NCBI GenBank assembly: GCA_900315735.1
Contig: ONAD01000014.1
Location: 17,453 to 81,452, forward strand
Reading direction: 5' to 3'
DNA from: an uncultured Lachnospiraceae bacterium
GTDB taxonomy: Bacteria > Bacillota > Clostridia > Lachnospirales > Lachnospiraceae
Length of the DNA: 64,000 nucleotides
Position numbers and translations under genes: made by a program. Every line of letters starts with the position of its first letter. The first letter of the stretch is position 1. The notes under the pieces are model-generated. The model was not told where the DNA came from and searched no databases. It worked only from the letters and a program-made list of their open reading frames with translations. Shown piece after piece: positions 18,511-25,679 of this stretch.

Positions 18511-19929
18511 ATGTTTAATGATGGATTAAGGTATCAGGAGTCAAGGATGGCATCAGATGCTGAATTAACTAGTGATCTCGACTCTTTTTACATTGGCGAA
18601 GCACCACATATCTTACGAGGAGGACCGGTGCTTTTTAGGGATACAAATCAGCTATACATTGATTCGAGCGACAGCCATTCTCTGATATTGGGCAATACGG
18701 GATCAATGAAGACTCTCCGCTTTGTCTTGCCATTGATCTTTACATGTGCCAAGGCTGGTGAATCGATGATTGTAATTGATCCGAAGGGCGAGTTGTCAAG
18801 AAAGATGTCTCCTTTTCTGTCAAAGGAAGGATACAAAAACGTTGTGTTGAATCTACGGACTCCGCAAAAATCACCTGATAGGTGGAACCCTCTGGAGCGG
18901 GTAGAAAAGGCTTATTATGCAGGCGCAGATGGTAAACACGCCGCAGTATTACAACTTAATGATCTTTTCAATGAAGTTTTCTTCAAACGCACAGATGCGA
19001 AAGATCCATATTGGAATGAGTCTGCAGGACAGCTTGCGCTGGGACTGGCATTGCTAATGTTAGCATTAGAAGAGGATCTCAACATGGGAAACCTCTTGAA
19101 ATGGCGCTATGAGAAAATGGACGATGGCACTTTACAAAAATGCTTTGAATCACTCCCTAAAGATAGCGATATATATCAGAACCTCGCAGGATATATGGAT
19201 TTAACCGCAGAAAACACTAAATCATGTATCAAGTCATCCTTTGACCAACTTGTAAGAGTTTTCAAATCATCGCCAGCCTTAACAGAAATGTTATCAACAA
19301 CGTCCTTTGATCTTGAAAAAATCGGTGAAACAAAAACAGCGGTTTTTCTCATTGTTCCGGACGAGAATACTACCTTTCATTTTCTAGCCACTCTTTTTGT
19401 CAGTCAATGTTATTCTTCTTTGCTTGGTGTGGCTGAGAAACATAACGGAACACTCCCACTACGGGTCAACTTTGTCCTTGAAGAATTCTGTAACTTGCCG
19501 ACGTTTTCGGATTTGTTACCGATGATTACAGCTGCACGAAGTCGTAACATAAGGCTCCATTTGGTGATTCAGTCGTATGGGCAATTAGTAGAGAAATATG
19601 GTGAAAACGCCGCTAAAGCCATTCTTGACAATTGTGGGAACTTAATATACTTACACAGCCGTGAGATGCAGTTTTTACGCTATATAAGTGATCTTGCCGG
19701 ACATAACGAATACGGGAGACCATTGTTATCCACTTCACGCCTGCAAAGGTTAAGTAAAAATGAAACATTGATATTTCATGATCGTTGTTATCCCATTTTA
19801 GTTGAGAACATACCGCTTATATTTGAGTATCCAATTGTGCTCGGTACCCTAATTCCGGAAAAAAAGAATGAAAATGAATTGGTTGCTCCTTTATCTGACA
19901 TGGATTTCATAGATAACGAATGGTCATAA
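18511..19929 (+). CDS. VirD4/TraG-like coupling ATPase
   Basis: 472 residues; ATG 18,511 lies 6 bases after AGGAGG. Walker A region reads ILGNTGSMKT: the usual second Gly of GxxxxGK(S/T) is Met, but Lys and Thr remain. IVIDPKGEL follows, then WNPLE; Walker B-like strand FVLEEFCNLP; then AARSRNIRLHLVIQS, typical of VirD4/TraG coupling proteins. No N-terminal membrane helices, unlike most conjugative VirD4. It differs clearly from the ATPase at the window start. With no mating-pore or relaxase genes seen, I infer a role in the local system, perhaps moving effectors. Confidence 0.78.
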   Translation: MFNDGLRYQESRMASDAELTSDLDSFYIGEAPHILRGGPVLFRDTNQLYIDSSDSHSLILGNTGSMKTLRFVLPLIFTCAKAGESMIVIDPKGELSRKMSPFLSKEGYKNVVLNLRTPQKSPDRWNPLERVEKAYYAGADGKHAAVLQLNDLFNEVFFKRTDAKDPYWNESAGQLALGLALLMLALEEDLNMGNLLKWRYEKMDDGTLQKCFESLPKDSDIYQNLAGYMDLTAENTKSCIKSSFDQLVRVFKSSPALTEMLSTTSFDLEKIGETKTAVFLIVPDENTTFHFLATLFVSQCYSSLLGVAEKHNGTLPLRVNFVLEEFCNLPTFSDLLPMITAARSRNIRLHLVIQSYGQLVEKYGENAAKAILDNCGNLIYLHSREMQFLRYISDLAGHNEYGRPLLSTSRLQRLSKNETLIFHDRCYPILVENIPLIFEYPIVLGTLIPEKKNENELVAPLSDMDFIDNEWS

Positions 19930-19956
19930 AAATTTTTAATTAGTATTCGGGAAAAA

Positions 19957-20000
19957 CTTCTCCTTTCCGACTTAATAAATGAAAAGAACGAAAGGAGAAG
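19957..20000 (+). promoter_or_regulatory. Perfect inverted repeat covering the exonuclease ribosome binding site
   Basis: CTTCTCCTTTC (19,957-19,967) is the exact complement of GAAAGGAGAAG (19,990-20,000). The right arm contains the Shine-Dalgarno AAAGGAG, 7 bases before the ATG at 20,005. In RNA this 11-bp stem would hide the ribosome binding site. No T-run follows, so it is not a terminator. Confidence 0.65.
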
Positions 20001-20004
20001 AAAA

Positions 20005-20718
20005 ATGCAGAAGGCGAGAAGAATAGTAATTGATTTAGAAATGAATCCTGTTTCCAAGGGGCTTAAAACTGTAAGAGCTAACCTTTCAAGAGAGATAATT
20101 GAAATAGGCGCAAGCATGATTGATGAACAGAACAAAATAGTAGACGAATTTCACTGCTTTGTGAAGCCAGATTTTAATACCTGCATTGTCCCGTTTATAA
20201 CAAATTTGACCGGTATATCGTACTGTGATGTCGTTTCCGCCGTTTCGCTTGAAAAGGCTTTGGATCAATTGGAACGCTGGATAGAGTATGATTGCGAGAC
20301 TTTAGTTTATAGCTGGAGTAGCGCTGATCTTCAGCAGATGACCAAAGAGTGCGAATATAAAGGTATTCACATACCGCCAAATATGGCACATTGGATTGAC
20401 TTCCAATCAGAATACTACAAAGTGATGGATATTGATTCGACTTGTCGTCAGCTCTCGTTACACAAGGCAGCAGAACAGTTCGGCATTATCATGGACGAAC
20501 GGAAAGCGCATTCTGCATTGTATGATGCAAAAATTACCGCAGAACTTCTGATTCCGATTTTAAATGGGGATTATAGAGAACAACGTGAATATTTAAGAAA
20601 AACGACTGAAGCAGAGTTGGAGGATCACTCTTTTACCCTTGGTGATGCTTGTGGGAATGTATTAAAGCAGTTTTTGCTCCAAATGCAGATGCCAGAGGGA
20701 CCAGTAATCGCACATTGA
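20005..20718 (+). CDS. DEDDh 3'-5' exonuclease
   Basis: 237 residues. Exo I motif D10-L-E12; Exo II aspartate in SSADLQQM near residue 105; Exo III H169-x4-D174 (HSALYDA). This is the DEDDh layout of DnaQ/KapD-type nucleases. Full catalytic set present. It is about the size of KapD- or ERI1-like proteins. The gene follows the VirD4-like gene after 75 bases and has a hairpin over its start. In the island it may degrade foreign or damaged nucleic acid; that role is inferred. Confidence 0.82.
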   Translation: MQKARRIVIDLEMNPVSKGLKTVRANLSREIIEIGASMIDEQNKIVDEFHCFVKPDFNTCIVPFITNLTGISYCDVVSAVSLEKALDQLERWIEYDCETLVYSWSSADLQQMTKECEYKGIHIPPNMAHWIDFQSEYYKVMDIDSTCRQLSLHKAAEQFGIIMDERKAHSALYDAKITAELLIPILNGDYREQREYLRKTTEAELEDHSFTLGDACGNVLKQFLLQMQMPEGPVIAH

Positions 20719-20737
20719 TATGAGAGAAGAATAAAAA

Positions 20738-21328
20738 ATGAGAGAACATACATATTCCGTTAAAATTTCTAATCTAATCAAGGAATTCTTAAGCATGGAC
20801 GACTGGCACTATTCCTTTGATGACCGAAACGGGACATTTCAATTTGGACTCAACATCTCGGCCAAAATTAAAAACATCAAATACCTGGTGGATGTAGATG
20901 AAGATTCATTTATCGTATATGCTTATTGCCCCATTGGTGCAGACACAGACAATACAGAGATGATGCACCGGATGTCAGATTTCGTTTGTAGAGCTAATTA
21001 TGGACTAAAGAACGGAAATTTTGAATTAGATATGAGAGATGGTGAGATTCGTTACAAATGCTATGCAGATTGCGAAAACACCCTTCCCTCGATTGAGGTT
21101 GTCAGGACAAGCATTTATTTCCCGGCCGTTATGTTTGAAAGATATGGGACTGGCATTGCTGAGATTATTTTTAATAATTCAACAGCACAAGCCGCCATCG
21201 CTAAATCAGAAGGAAACATGCGAAGCAGTGCTAATAATGATGCCCCACAAGCATCGCGTGCAGAAGCAGAGGCTGTCTTAGAAAAACTCGCTGCTCACTT
21301 TACCGAAAACTCTGATAGTTCCAATTAA
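20738..21328 (+). CDS. YbjN-like (TIR-chaperone fold) protein
   Basis: 196 residues. The pattern LIKEFLSMDDWHYSFDD...FQFGLNI, then a strand series, and a second half with RMSDFVCRANYGLKNGNFELDMRDGEIRYKC matches YbjN proteins, which have a type III secretion chaperone-like fold. The last ~50 residues are Ala/Ser-rich and probably disordered. It starts 19 bases after the exonuclease and is the last intact gene of the island. In this setting a chaperone role for an exported or toxic cargo is plausible but unproven. Confidence 0.6.
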   Translation: MREHTYSVKISNLIKEFLSMDDWHYSFDDRNGTFQFGLNISAKIKNIKYLVDVDEDSFIVYAYCPIGADTDNTEMMHRMSDFVCRANYGLKNGNFELDMRDGEIRYKCYADCENTLPSIEVVRTSIYFPAVMFERYGTGIAEIIFNNSTAQAAIAKSEGNMRSSANNDAPQASRAEAEAVLEKLAAHFTENSDSSN

Positions 21329-21411
21329 GGTACATGACTGTATGCATATGAGGAGGAGATTTCATTGGCAAAAAAATCTGGCAACTGATATGAAATGGAT
21401 TTAAGGAGAAA

Positions 21412-21615
21412 ATGCAGATATTTGTAGATGCAGATGCGTGTCCGGTAGTAGATATTGTCGAGACAATAGCAGAAAAATACAATATTTCCACCACATTGCT
21501 GTGTGATACGAATCATATTTTGTATTCTGATTGCAGCGAGGTAATTGTAGTAGGTGCAGGAGCAGATGCAGTAGATTATAAACTGATCAAGCTGTGTGAT
21601 TCCAGCAAGAAGTAA
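21412..21615 (+). pseudogene. Truncated YaiI/YqxD (UPF0178) family gene
   Basis: 67 codons. The start (MQIFVDADACPV) and the following ~55 residues fit the YaiI/YqxD family, whose members are normally about 150 residues. After ...GADAVDYKLI the match stops, at the same place where a minus-strand transposase remnant begins. The rest of the gene is missing. It has a good ribosome binding site (AAGGAG). Upstream, 21,350-21,390 holds GAGGAGG followed by a seven-codon TTG frame (MAKKSGN), perhaps another remnant. Confidence 0.75.
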
Positions 21616-21780
21616 ATCAGCATGAAGCGTTTTCTCATTCTGAATCTTACGATTCGCAATGCAGAAACTATCTTTGAAATGGTTGATTGACTTTTCAACA
21701 TTTACACGGATCTTGTAAGTATCTTCCCATTCCTGCGAGCCACGTTCTACACCAGGATAGGCACGGAGATTTTTCTCTGG
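21589..21780 (-). pseudogene. Transposase C-terminal remnant
   Basis: Read on the minus strand, about 64 codons give YPGVERGSQEWEDTYKIR, VNVEKSINHFKDSFC and LHADLLLAGITQL, matching the C-terminal part of an IS DDE transposase (IS1182-like by memory). A stop borders it at 21,781 and the other end runs into the yaiI fragment. No inverted terminal repeats or intact transposase are seen. This marks an old insertion or deletion event. Confidence 0.7.
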
Positions 21781-21847
21781 TTAAATATAAATCATTCGTC
21801 AGCAGGAAGATGTGGTACATGGATTATCACAGTGGCATTTACGATAA

Positions 21848-22069
21848 GTTTTATCTGATGAGACCTGTAAGGTTCGACTGGTAGATTATGGTGATAGAAA
21901 GGTAAGCGTGATAAAACTGGTTTGCCGGATTACAGGCCTGGGGCTGAAGGAGTCAAAAGAGCTTGTTGAAACCGCTCCTGATGCAATGATTGTGGCAAGT
22001 AGCAGACGGTATGCCAGATGGTTATGCAAAGAGCTTCTGGAAATCGGAGCGCATGCAGAAATCGCATAA
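21848..22069 (+). pseudogene. Ribosomal protein L7/L12 C-terminal-like fragment
   Basis: 73 codons open from 21,848. CKVRLVDYGDRKVSVIKLVC, then ITGLGLKESKELVETAP and KELLEIGAHAEI follow the L7/L12 C-terminal domain closely (consensus VIK..R.ITGLGLKEAK.LV...P). There is no good start codon: GTG 21,908 would remove the first strand. A different frame ending at 21,884 (...YLMRPVRFDW) reads into it, suggesting a frameshift. The true rplL lies elsewhere, so this is an accessory paralogue or remnant. Confidence 0.6.
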
Positions 22070-22091
22070 AGCAATGTAGATGATATATGAC

Positions 22092-22122
22092 ACAGGTGGT
22101 TAGATGCCCTCTGACCACCTGT
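22092..22122 (+). promoter_or_regulatory. 9-bp inverted repeat before the SEDS-like gene
   Basis: ACAGGTGGT (22,092-22,100) pairs exactly with ACCACCTGT (22,114-22,122), 13-base loop. No T-run follows. It lies 20 bases before the ATG at 22,143, so it could be an operator or a 5'-leader hairpin. Confidence 0.45.
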
Positions 22123-22142
22123 ATAGAAAGGATAGGTGTGTA

Positions 22143-23702
22143 ATGGTAAAGAAAAGAAGTGGTTATATGAAAGCAACGTTAACCGCAATTGTATGCTGGC
22201 TGGCTTTTATCTGGCTGAGGACGTTCAATTATATGACAAATTATGAGATGTCAACTGGTCCATATAGTTTTTTGATAATTGGATCTGTAACGCTTGGATT
22301 AACTTTGTTTTATTGGCGGTGTTTTTATCCAGATGATGATTGCTCAACAGTAATATCCATTCTTTTTGATGTCGATGATGATGAATTGGAAGAGCTTTTC
22401 GAAGAGTGTGGTGATGGGAAAGGGAAGCGATGGAGCCTCTTGCGTAAGTCCATGCTGGTTGTGTGTGTATTATCCCTGTTATGCTTGCTGGGATTTGCTT
22501 TTGAGATGTGGACAGATATTACAGTCTTCACTGATGCAACCTACATAAATATCGGAATTTTTACCATTAATAAGAAGTATATGTTTGATCCACTGCTCTT
22601 TCTTGTGTTCCCTATCTGGACACAGTGCATTTTCAGAGGTATTCGTGAAGAAGGTTATAAAGTTAAAAGTGTGTTTTCTGCGTCTATCCAGCTGATCGCG
22701 CTTTCACTGATTTCGTTTCTGCTTTTCATGAAGCTTCCTAATATATGGCTGATTGAGTTGGCTATGATTGAGAGCATCGTTATCATCAGTGCCATCAAAA
22801 AGTATGTCTGGAAACAATGCTCTAAGAAAAAGGGTAACACTATTGCTTTGATGTGCGCATATGAGCTGTTCTGGTGTTATATGTTAGCCCTTTTCTTCCG
22901 TTCGGGGATGACAATCAGCCAGTACACATACGGGAATGACTGGAGTGAATACCAGGCAAATATAAGCTCTGTCTTAAGTGGAGCGACTGCGTTTGGAAGG
23001 TCTGCGGCACTGTCTTCAAACCAGGCTGTATTGGACTTCCTTATCAATAGAAACAACTACTTTCTTGCTAGCTTATATTATGGCGGATGGGTGGCAGCTG
23101 TAATTGTTATCGCTGTGCTGGTAGTCTTTCTTTTTGCAACACGCAGGATGCTGGGAAATCATGCTAAGGATAACAGAAATCATCTGGTATATACCGCAGC
23201 CTGGTTGACGTTAGCATTACGAGTAATTCTAGGGATTCCATATAGTCTGGGTATTGTTGCAATGCCGATAGCACTGCCTTTCGCAGGTAAAATCGGTCTA
23301 TACATGGACACGATAGCACTTGGTCTGTTAATTTGGTCGGCCTATGAAGCGAAGAAAATTGATAAGAGTTTCTATAAAGACCGGCTGATGGCTGATGTTG
23401 TTGGTGAGAATGAGGTTCAGATCGAAGAGGAGGAAGACGATGACGAAGTTGCGTTTGAAGTATTGGAAATGGTTACGCTGACATCCGGAGATTATTCCCA
23501 GAGATGCTTTGCTGAGAAATTCGAAGAGGGAAAGATCCTTGTATTAGAGCCTGTTAACAGTGATGAGAACTGGGTGTTTATTGTGGAAAGAGACAAAGAG
23601 TCAGGTAAATGGCATGATGCAGAAGATGCAGAGGTTAGAGCAGAGCTGCTATTAACCTACAGCCGCAATAACAAGCCTGATTGTATGGAGGTGGTTGAAT
23701 GA
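22143..23702 (+). CDS. Polytopic membrane protein, divergent SEDS (FtsW/RodA)-like
   Basis: 519 residues from ATG 22,143 (AAAGGA 10 bases upstream). About ten membrane helices. The second half resembles FtsW/RodA: FGRS.., a loop, YYGGWVAAVIVIAVLVVFL, then WLTLALRVILGIPYSLGI and ALPFAGKIGL where SEDS proteins have G..P.TG..LPFLSYGG. The match is weak. A cytosolic C-terminal extension of ~115 residues starts with an acidic stretch (EEEEDDDE). It overlaps the next small membrane gene by ATGA. If SEDS-like it would bind or polymerise lipid-linked sugars. Confidence 0.5.
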   Translation: MVKKRSGYMKATLTAIVCWLAFIWLRTFNYMTNYEMSTGPYSFLIIGSVTLGLTLFYWRCFYPDDDCSTVISILFDVDDDELEELFEECGDGKGKRWSLLRKSMLVVCVLSLLCLLGFAFEMWTDITVFTDATYINIGIFTINKKYMFDPLLFLVFPIWTQCIFRGIREEGYKVKSVFSASIQLIALSLISFLLFMKLPNIWLIELAMIESIVIISAIKKYVWKQCSKKKGNTIALMCAYELFWCYMLALFFRSGMTISQYTYGNDWSEYQANISSVLSGATAFGRSAALSSNQAVLDFLINRNNYFLASLYYGGWVAAVIVIAVLVVFLFATRRMLGNHAKDNRNHLVYTAAWLTLALRVILGIPYSLGIVAMPIALPFAGKIGLYMDTIALGLLIWSAYEAKKIDKSFYKDRLMADVVGENEVQIEEEEDDDEVAFEVLEMVTLTSGDYSQRCFAEKFEEGKILVLEPVNSDENWVFIVERDKESGKWHDAEDAEVRAELLLTYSRNNKPDCMEVVE

Positions 23703-24013
23703 TTAACAAAGTAAAGAAGTTTTTGGGAAGTAATGTGATCTTTACACTTTTTCTGATTATTATCTTGATTGCAGCCGGCTGGATGGCGTGGAAATATACA
23801 TTAGTCAAGGCTATAGGAAGTGTGGAGAGGATCAATAGTATTGCTAAGAGCGAAACAGAGGATCAGGTAAAAAACGAAGAAGAATCCGAGGATAGACGTT
23901 TTGAATATACGTCTGTAGGAACAGTTTACCACTCGCCTTCAGGTGTCGATGCGGGTTCTTTTCCATATCTATATGCTTATGATTTTTATCATTCTTGGGA
24001 TACCACTGCGTGA
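23699..24013 (+). CDS. Small single-pass membrane protein
   Basis: 104 residues. One membrane helix at ~12-32 (VIFTLFLIIILIAAGWMAW), then a charged outside segment (EDQVKNEEESED) and an aromatic C-terminus (PYLYAYDFYHSW). ATGA overlap with the SEDS-like gene suggests the two proteins work together, as FtsW/RodA work with single-pass partners. No transpeptidase or other catalytic motif. Family not recognised; possibly shortened, since the next 180 bases hold only small frames. Confidence 0.5.
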   Translation: MINKVKKFLGSNVIFTLFLIIILIAAGWMAWKYTLVKAIGSVERINSIAKSETEDQVKNEEESEDRRFEYTSVGTVYHSPSGVDAGSFPYLYAYDFYHSWDTTA

Positions 24014-24033
24014 TACATAGGAGATAACGGGCT

Positions 24034-24183
24034 ATGTGGATACATCAAGAAAGATGGCAGTCTGCTGATTTTGATTATGAATTTATTAGAGATGATTTCA
24101 CTATGAATAATCTAATGTTCATGGCACAAGACAATAAAGGATTAACTCATGTGATTAAAGCGAAGGGAGAGGATTTTGTATGA
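24034..24183 (+). CDS. Small unrecognised ORF
   Basis: 49 codons starting MWIHQERWQSADFDYEF, with AGGAG 10 bases upstream. The beginning vaguely resembles the WxHxxxW start of the N-terminal DUF4172 region of Fic proteins, but nothing Fic-like follows. Could be a remnant. Its stop overlaps the start of the guanylate kinase remnant. Confidence 0.3.
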   Translation: MWIHQERWQSADFDYEFIRDDFTMNNLMFMAQDNKGLTHVIKAKGEDFV

Positions 24184-24456
24184 ATATGATTATTGTGTCT
24201 GGAGCATCTGGCGTTGGCAGGAGAGCCTCTGAGCAATATAATTGATAGATTAACAGCTTCGTATGATGAGGTGGCAGCGGCTTCAGCGTATGACAGTTTT
24301 ATTGTAAATCGGTCTCTTGAAGTGGCTTTGAATGATCTTAAAGCTGTTGTTAAAGGAAGTGACTCCGGTTGTAATCCGGGTGTTATGAAGTATCAAAGTG
24401 AATTGGTGACTCTATTGCGGAGTATTCAGGAAGGAGTGGATGAGATCAGTGAATAA
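24180..24456 (+). pseudogene. Guanylate kinase-like gene with internal deletion
   Basis: The first 10 codons read MNMIIVSGASGVG, the start and most of the P-loop of guanylate kinase. The frame then hits a stop at 24,243. From about 24,218 another frame reads IIDRLTASYDEVAAAS, YDSFIVN, SLEVALNDLKAVVKG, which fits the guanylate kinase C-terminus (RL..A..E...YD.VIVN..LE.A...L..I). About 120 middle residues are absent, so it cannot be active. The final ~30 codons do not match the family. Confidence 0.65.
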
Positions 24457-24655
24457 CAAGCACAACGAGTTTGCAGAATCTTTGAGGAATATTATGAGAA
24501 CTGAGGAGAAGAAGCAATTGGAGACACAGAGAAAGAGTGATGAGGAATACGATGAGGAATACGATGAGGAATACGATGAGGAAACACAAAGCCTGCAGGA
24601 ACTTTTTGCAAAGCTTGAGGAGCTTTTCGCACCGATAGATGATAACGATGATTAA
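24440..24655 (+). CDS. Small acidic coiled protein
   Basis: 71 residues, ATG 24,440 with AAGGAG about 9 bases upstream. Charged throughout, with EYDE repeated three times at ~35-48 and a helical end (LQELFAKLEELFAPI). The repeat is coded by a 12-bp tandem DNA repeat. Overlaps the end of the guanylate kinase remnant. No family recognised; it could be a real small protein or part of a decayed gene. Confidence 0.4.
   Translation: MRSVNNKHNEFAESLRNIMRTEEKKQLETQRKSDEEYDEEYDEEYDEETQSLQELFAKLEELFAPIDDNDD
24539..24583 (+). repeat. 12-bp tandem repeat (GATGAGGAATAC), ~3.75 copies
   Basis: Copies start at 24,539, 24,551 and 24,563; a partial fourth starts at 24,575. The unit is three full codons plus one, so copy number changes keep the frame. 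Confidence 0.85.
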
Positions 24656-24763
24656 TTGTAACTTTTCTTTCTGATTCTGAGAGGAGGACCTGACAGCACG
24701 GATGTAGAATGATAATGCAATCAGAAAAGATTAAAGAAAAATGATAAACGGGAGGATTGAGGT

Positions 24764-25180
24764 ATGGCTGAAAGAAGTGTGTTTATTAGTAAATCAATTT
24801 ATCCGTACTTTGAGGAAATACGTGTTTCTATCGATTGGTTTGGTGGCTTTGCCCTTAGCCAAAAAAGAAAATGCCAGATTGGTCTCCATCAAAATTTTCT
24901 CGTTAATTATCCAGAACGCAAAGTGTTGGAAATATCTTCGTCTTCGCTAGTTTCTTTAGGTGCAAAATTGAGTGCTATGAATCTGAGTAAAAAAACGACA
25001 TCGGGAATTACCACTGTGGAAAGTGCATTTCAGTCATCACGTGTATATAGAGATGGATACGACGTGATTGGTCCGTTTCCTCAATACCTTTTTATGGAAG
25101 GGCGGAAATGCAAGAAGATGGTAGAGCAATCGGTGTGGAATCCTATGAAAACGTTCAGCTTTTACAGAAAAACGGTGTAG
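24764..25180 (+). pseudogene. Truncated DarT1-associated NADAR antitoxin-like gene
   Basis: 138 codons. MAERSVFISK..., then WFGGFALSQKRKCQ..LH, VLEISSSSLVSLGAKLSAMNL and VESAFQSSRVY fit the N-terminal part of proteins annotated as DarT1-associated NADAR antitoxin family. After GPFPQYLFMEGRKCKKMVEQ the match fades and the frame stops, well before the expected length (over 200 residues). No DarT toxin is next to it. RBS GGGAGG present. Identification is from memory of the family pattern. Confidence 0.5.
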
Positions 25181-25567
25181 TGTTATTTTCTCCAGTAGTT
25201 CCATGTATATATCATAAAGCAGAAGTGGAGCAATATTACAAGGAAAACTGTTTTGGATTGAACAACAGGAAAGATGAAGATAATTTATATTGATCTCAGG
25301 TGTCAATCGTCATAAAGATGATTGCTTTTCCGATAGAGAAAGGGGGGCGAAGAAATCAAATCTTTATAATGATTTAGTAACTTGGAAATGGATTCAACGA
25401 ATGGAGATATCGATGAGGCAATTTCGTACTTGGATATGTATCTGGAAGGAGGTAATGACGAATATTGGTTTATGCAAAAACTGGGCGATAAATTCTTTGC
25501 AAGAAGTTTTGAAACAGTAACAGCGCTGAAAGAAAGTTGGTTACCTGTTCCAGGCGGTCTTTAACAA
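25181..25567 (+). other. Probable gene debris
   Basis: Holds only short frames, e.g. 25,108-25,293 (...VVLFSPVVPCIYHKAEV) and 25,382-25,564 (acidic, ...EYWFMQKLGDKFF). None has a clear family or ribosome binding site. I read it as further decay of the accessory region. Confidence 0.4.
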
Positions 25568-25574
25568 GGCTTTA

Positions 25575-25612
25575 ACAAACGAAATAATCACAAACGAAAC
25601 AAACGAAATAAT
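25575..25612 (+). promoter_or_regulatory. Three direct repeats CAAACGAAA upstream of the GGDEF gene
   Basis: CAAACGAAA starts at 25,576, 25,591 and 25,600. Two copies extend to a 14-base match ACAAACGAAATAAT (25,575-25,588 and 25,599-25,612). They lie about 40 bases before a probable -10 (TAAAAT near 25,650). Likely a binding array for a regulator, or a short satellite. Confidence 0.45.
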
Positions 25613-25679
25613 TTGATTTTGTTCTGGTGAAACAAATAAAAAAATGGTAAAATAAAAGAAATATGCTGGAGGGAACATA

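Noticed and set aside
1..21328. Island considered as a classic integrative conjugative element.
   Set aside because: No relaxase, integrase, VirB4/TrbE-like ATPase, attachment-site repeats or single-strand binding protein visible; upstream sequence beyond the window could still change this.
21687..21884. A 65-codon + strand frame ending ...YLMRPVRFDW.
   Set aside because: Its first half is antisense to the clearly recognisable transposase remnant; no start or RBS support.
24539..24583. Tandem repeat considered as a CRISPR or iteron array.
   Set aside because: Units are 12 bp without spacers and lie inside a reading frame.
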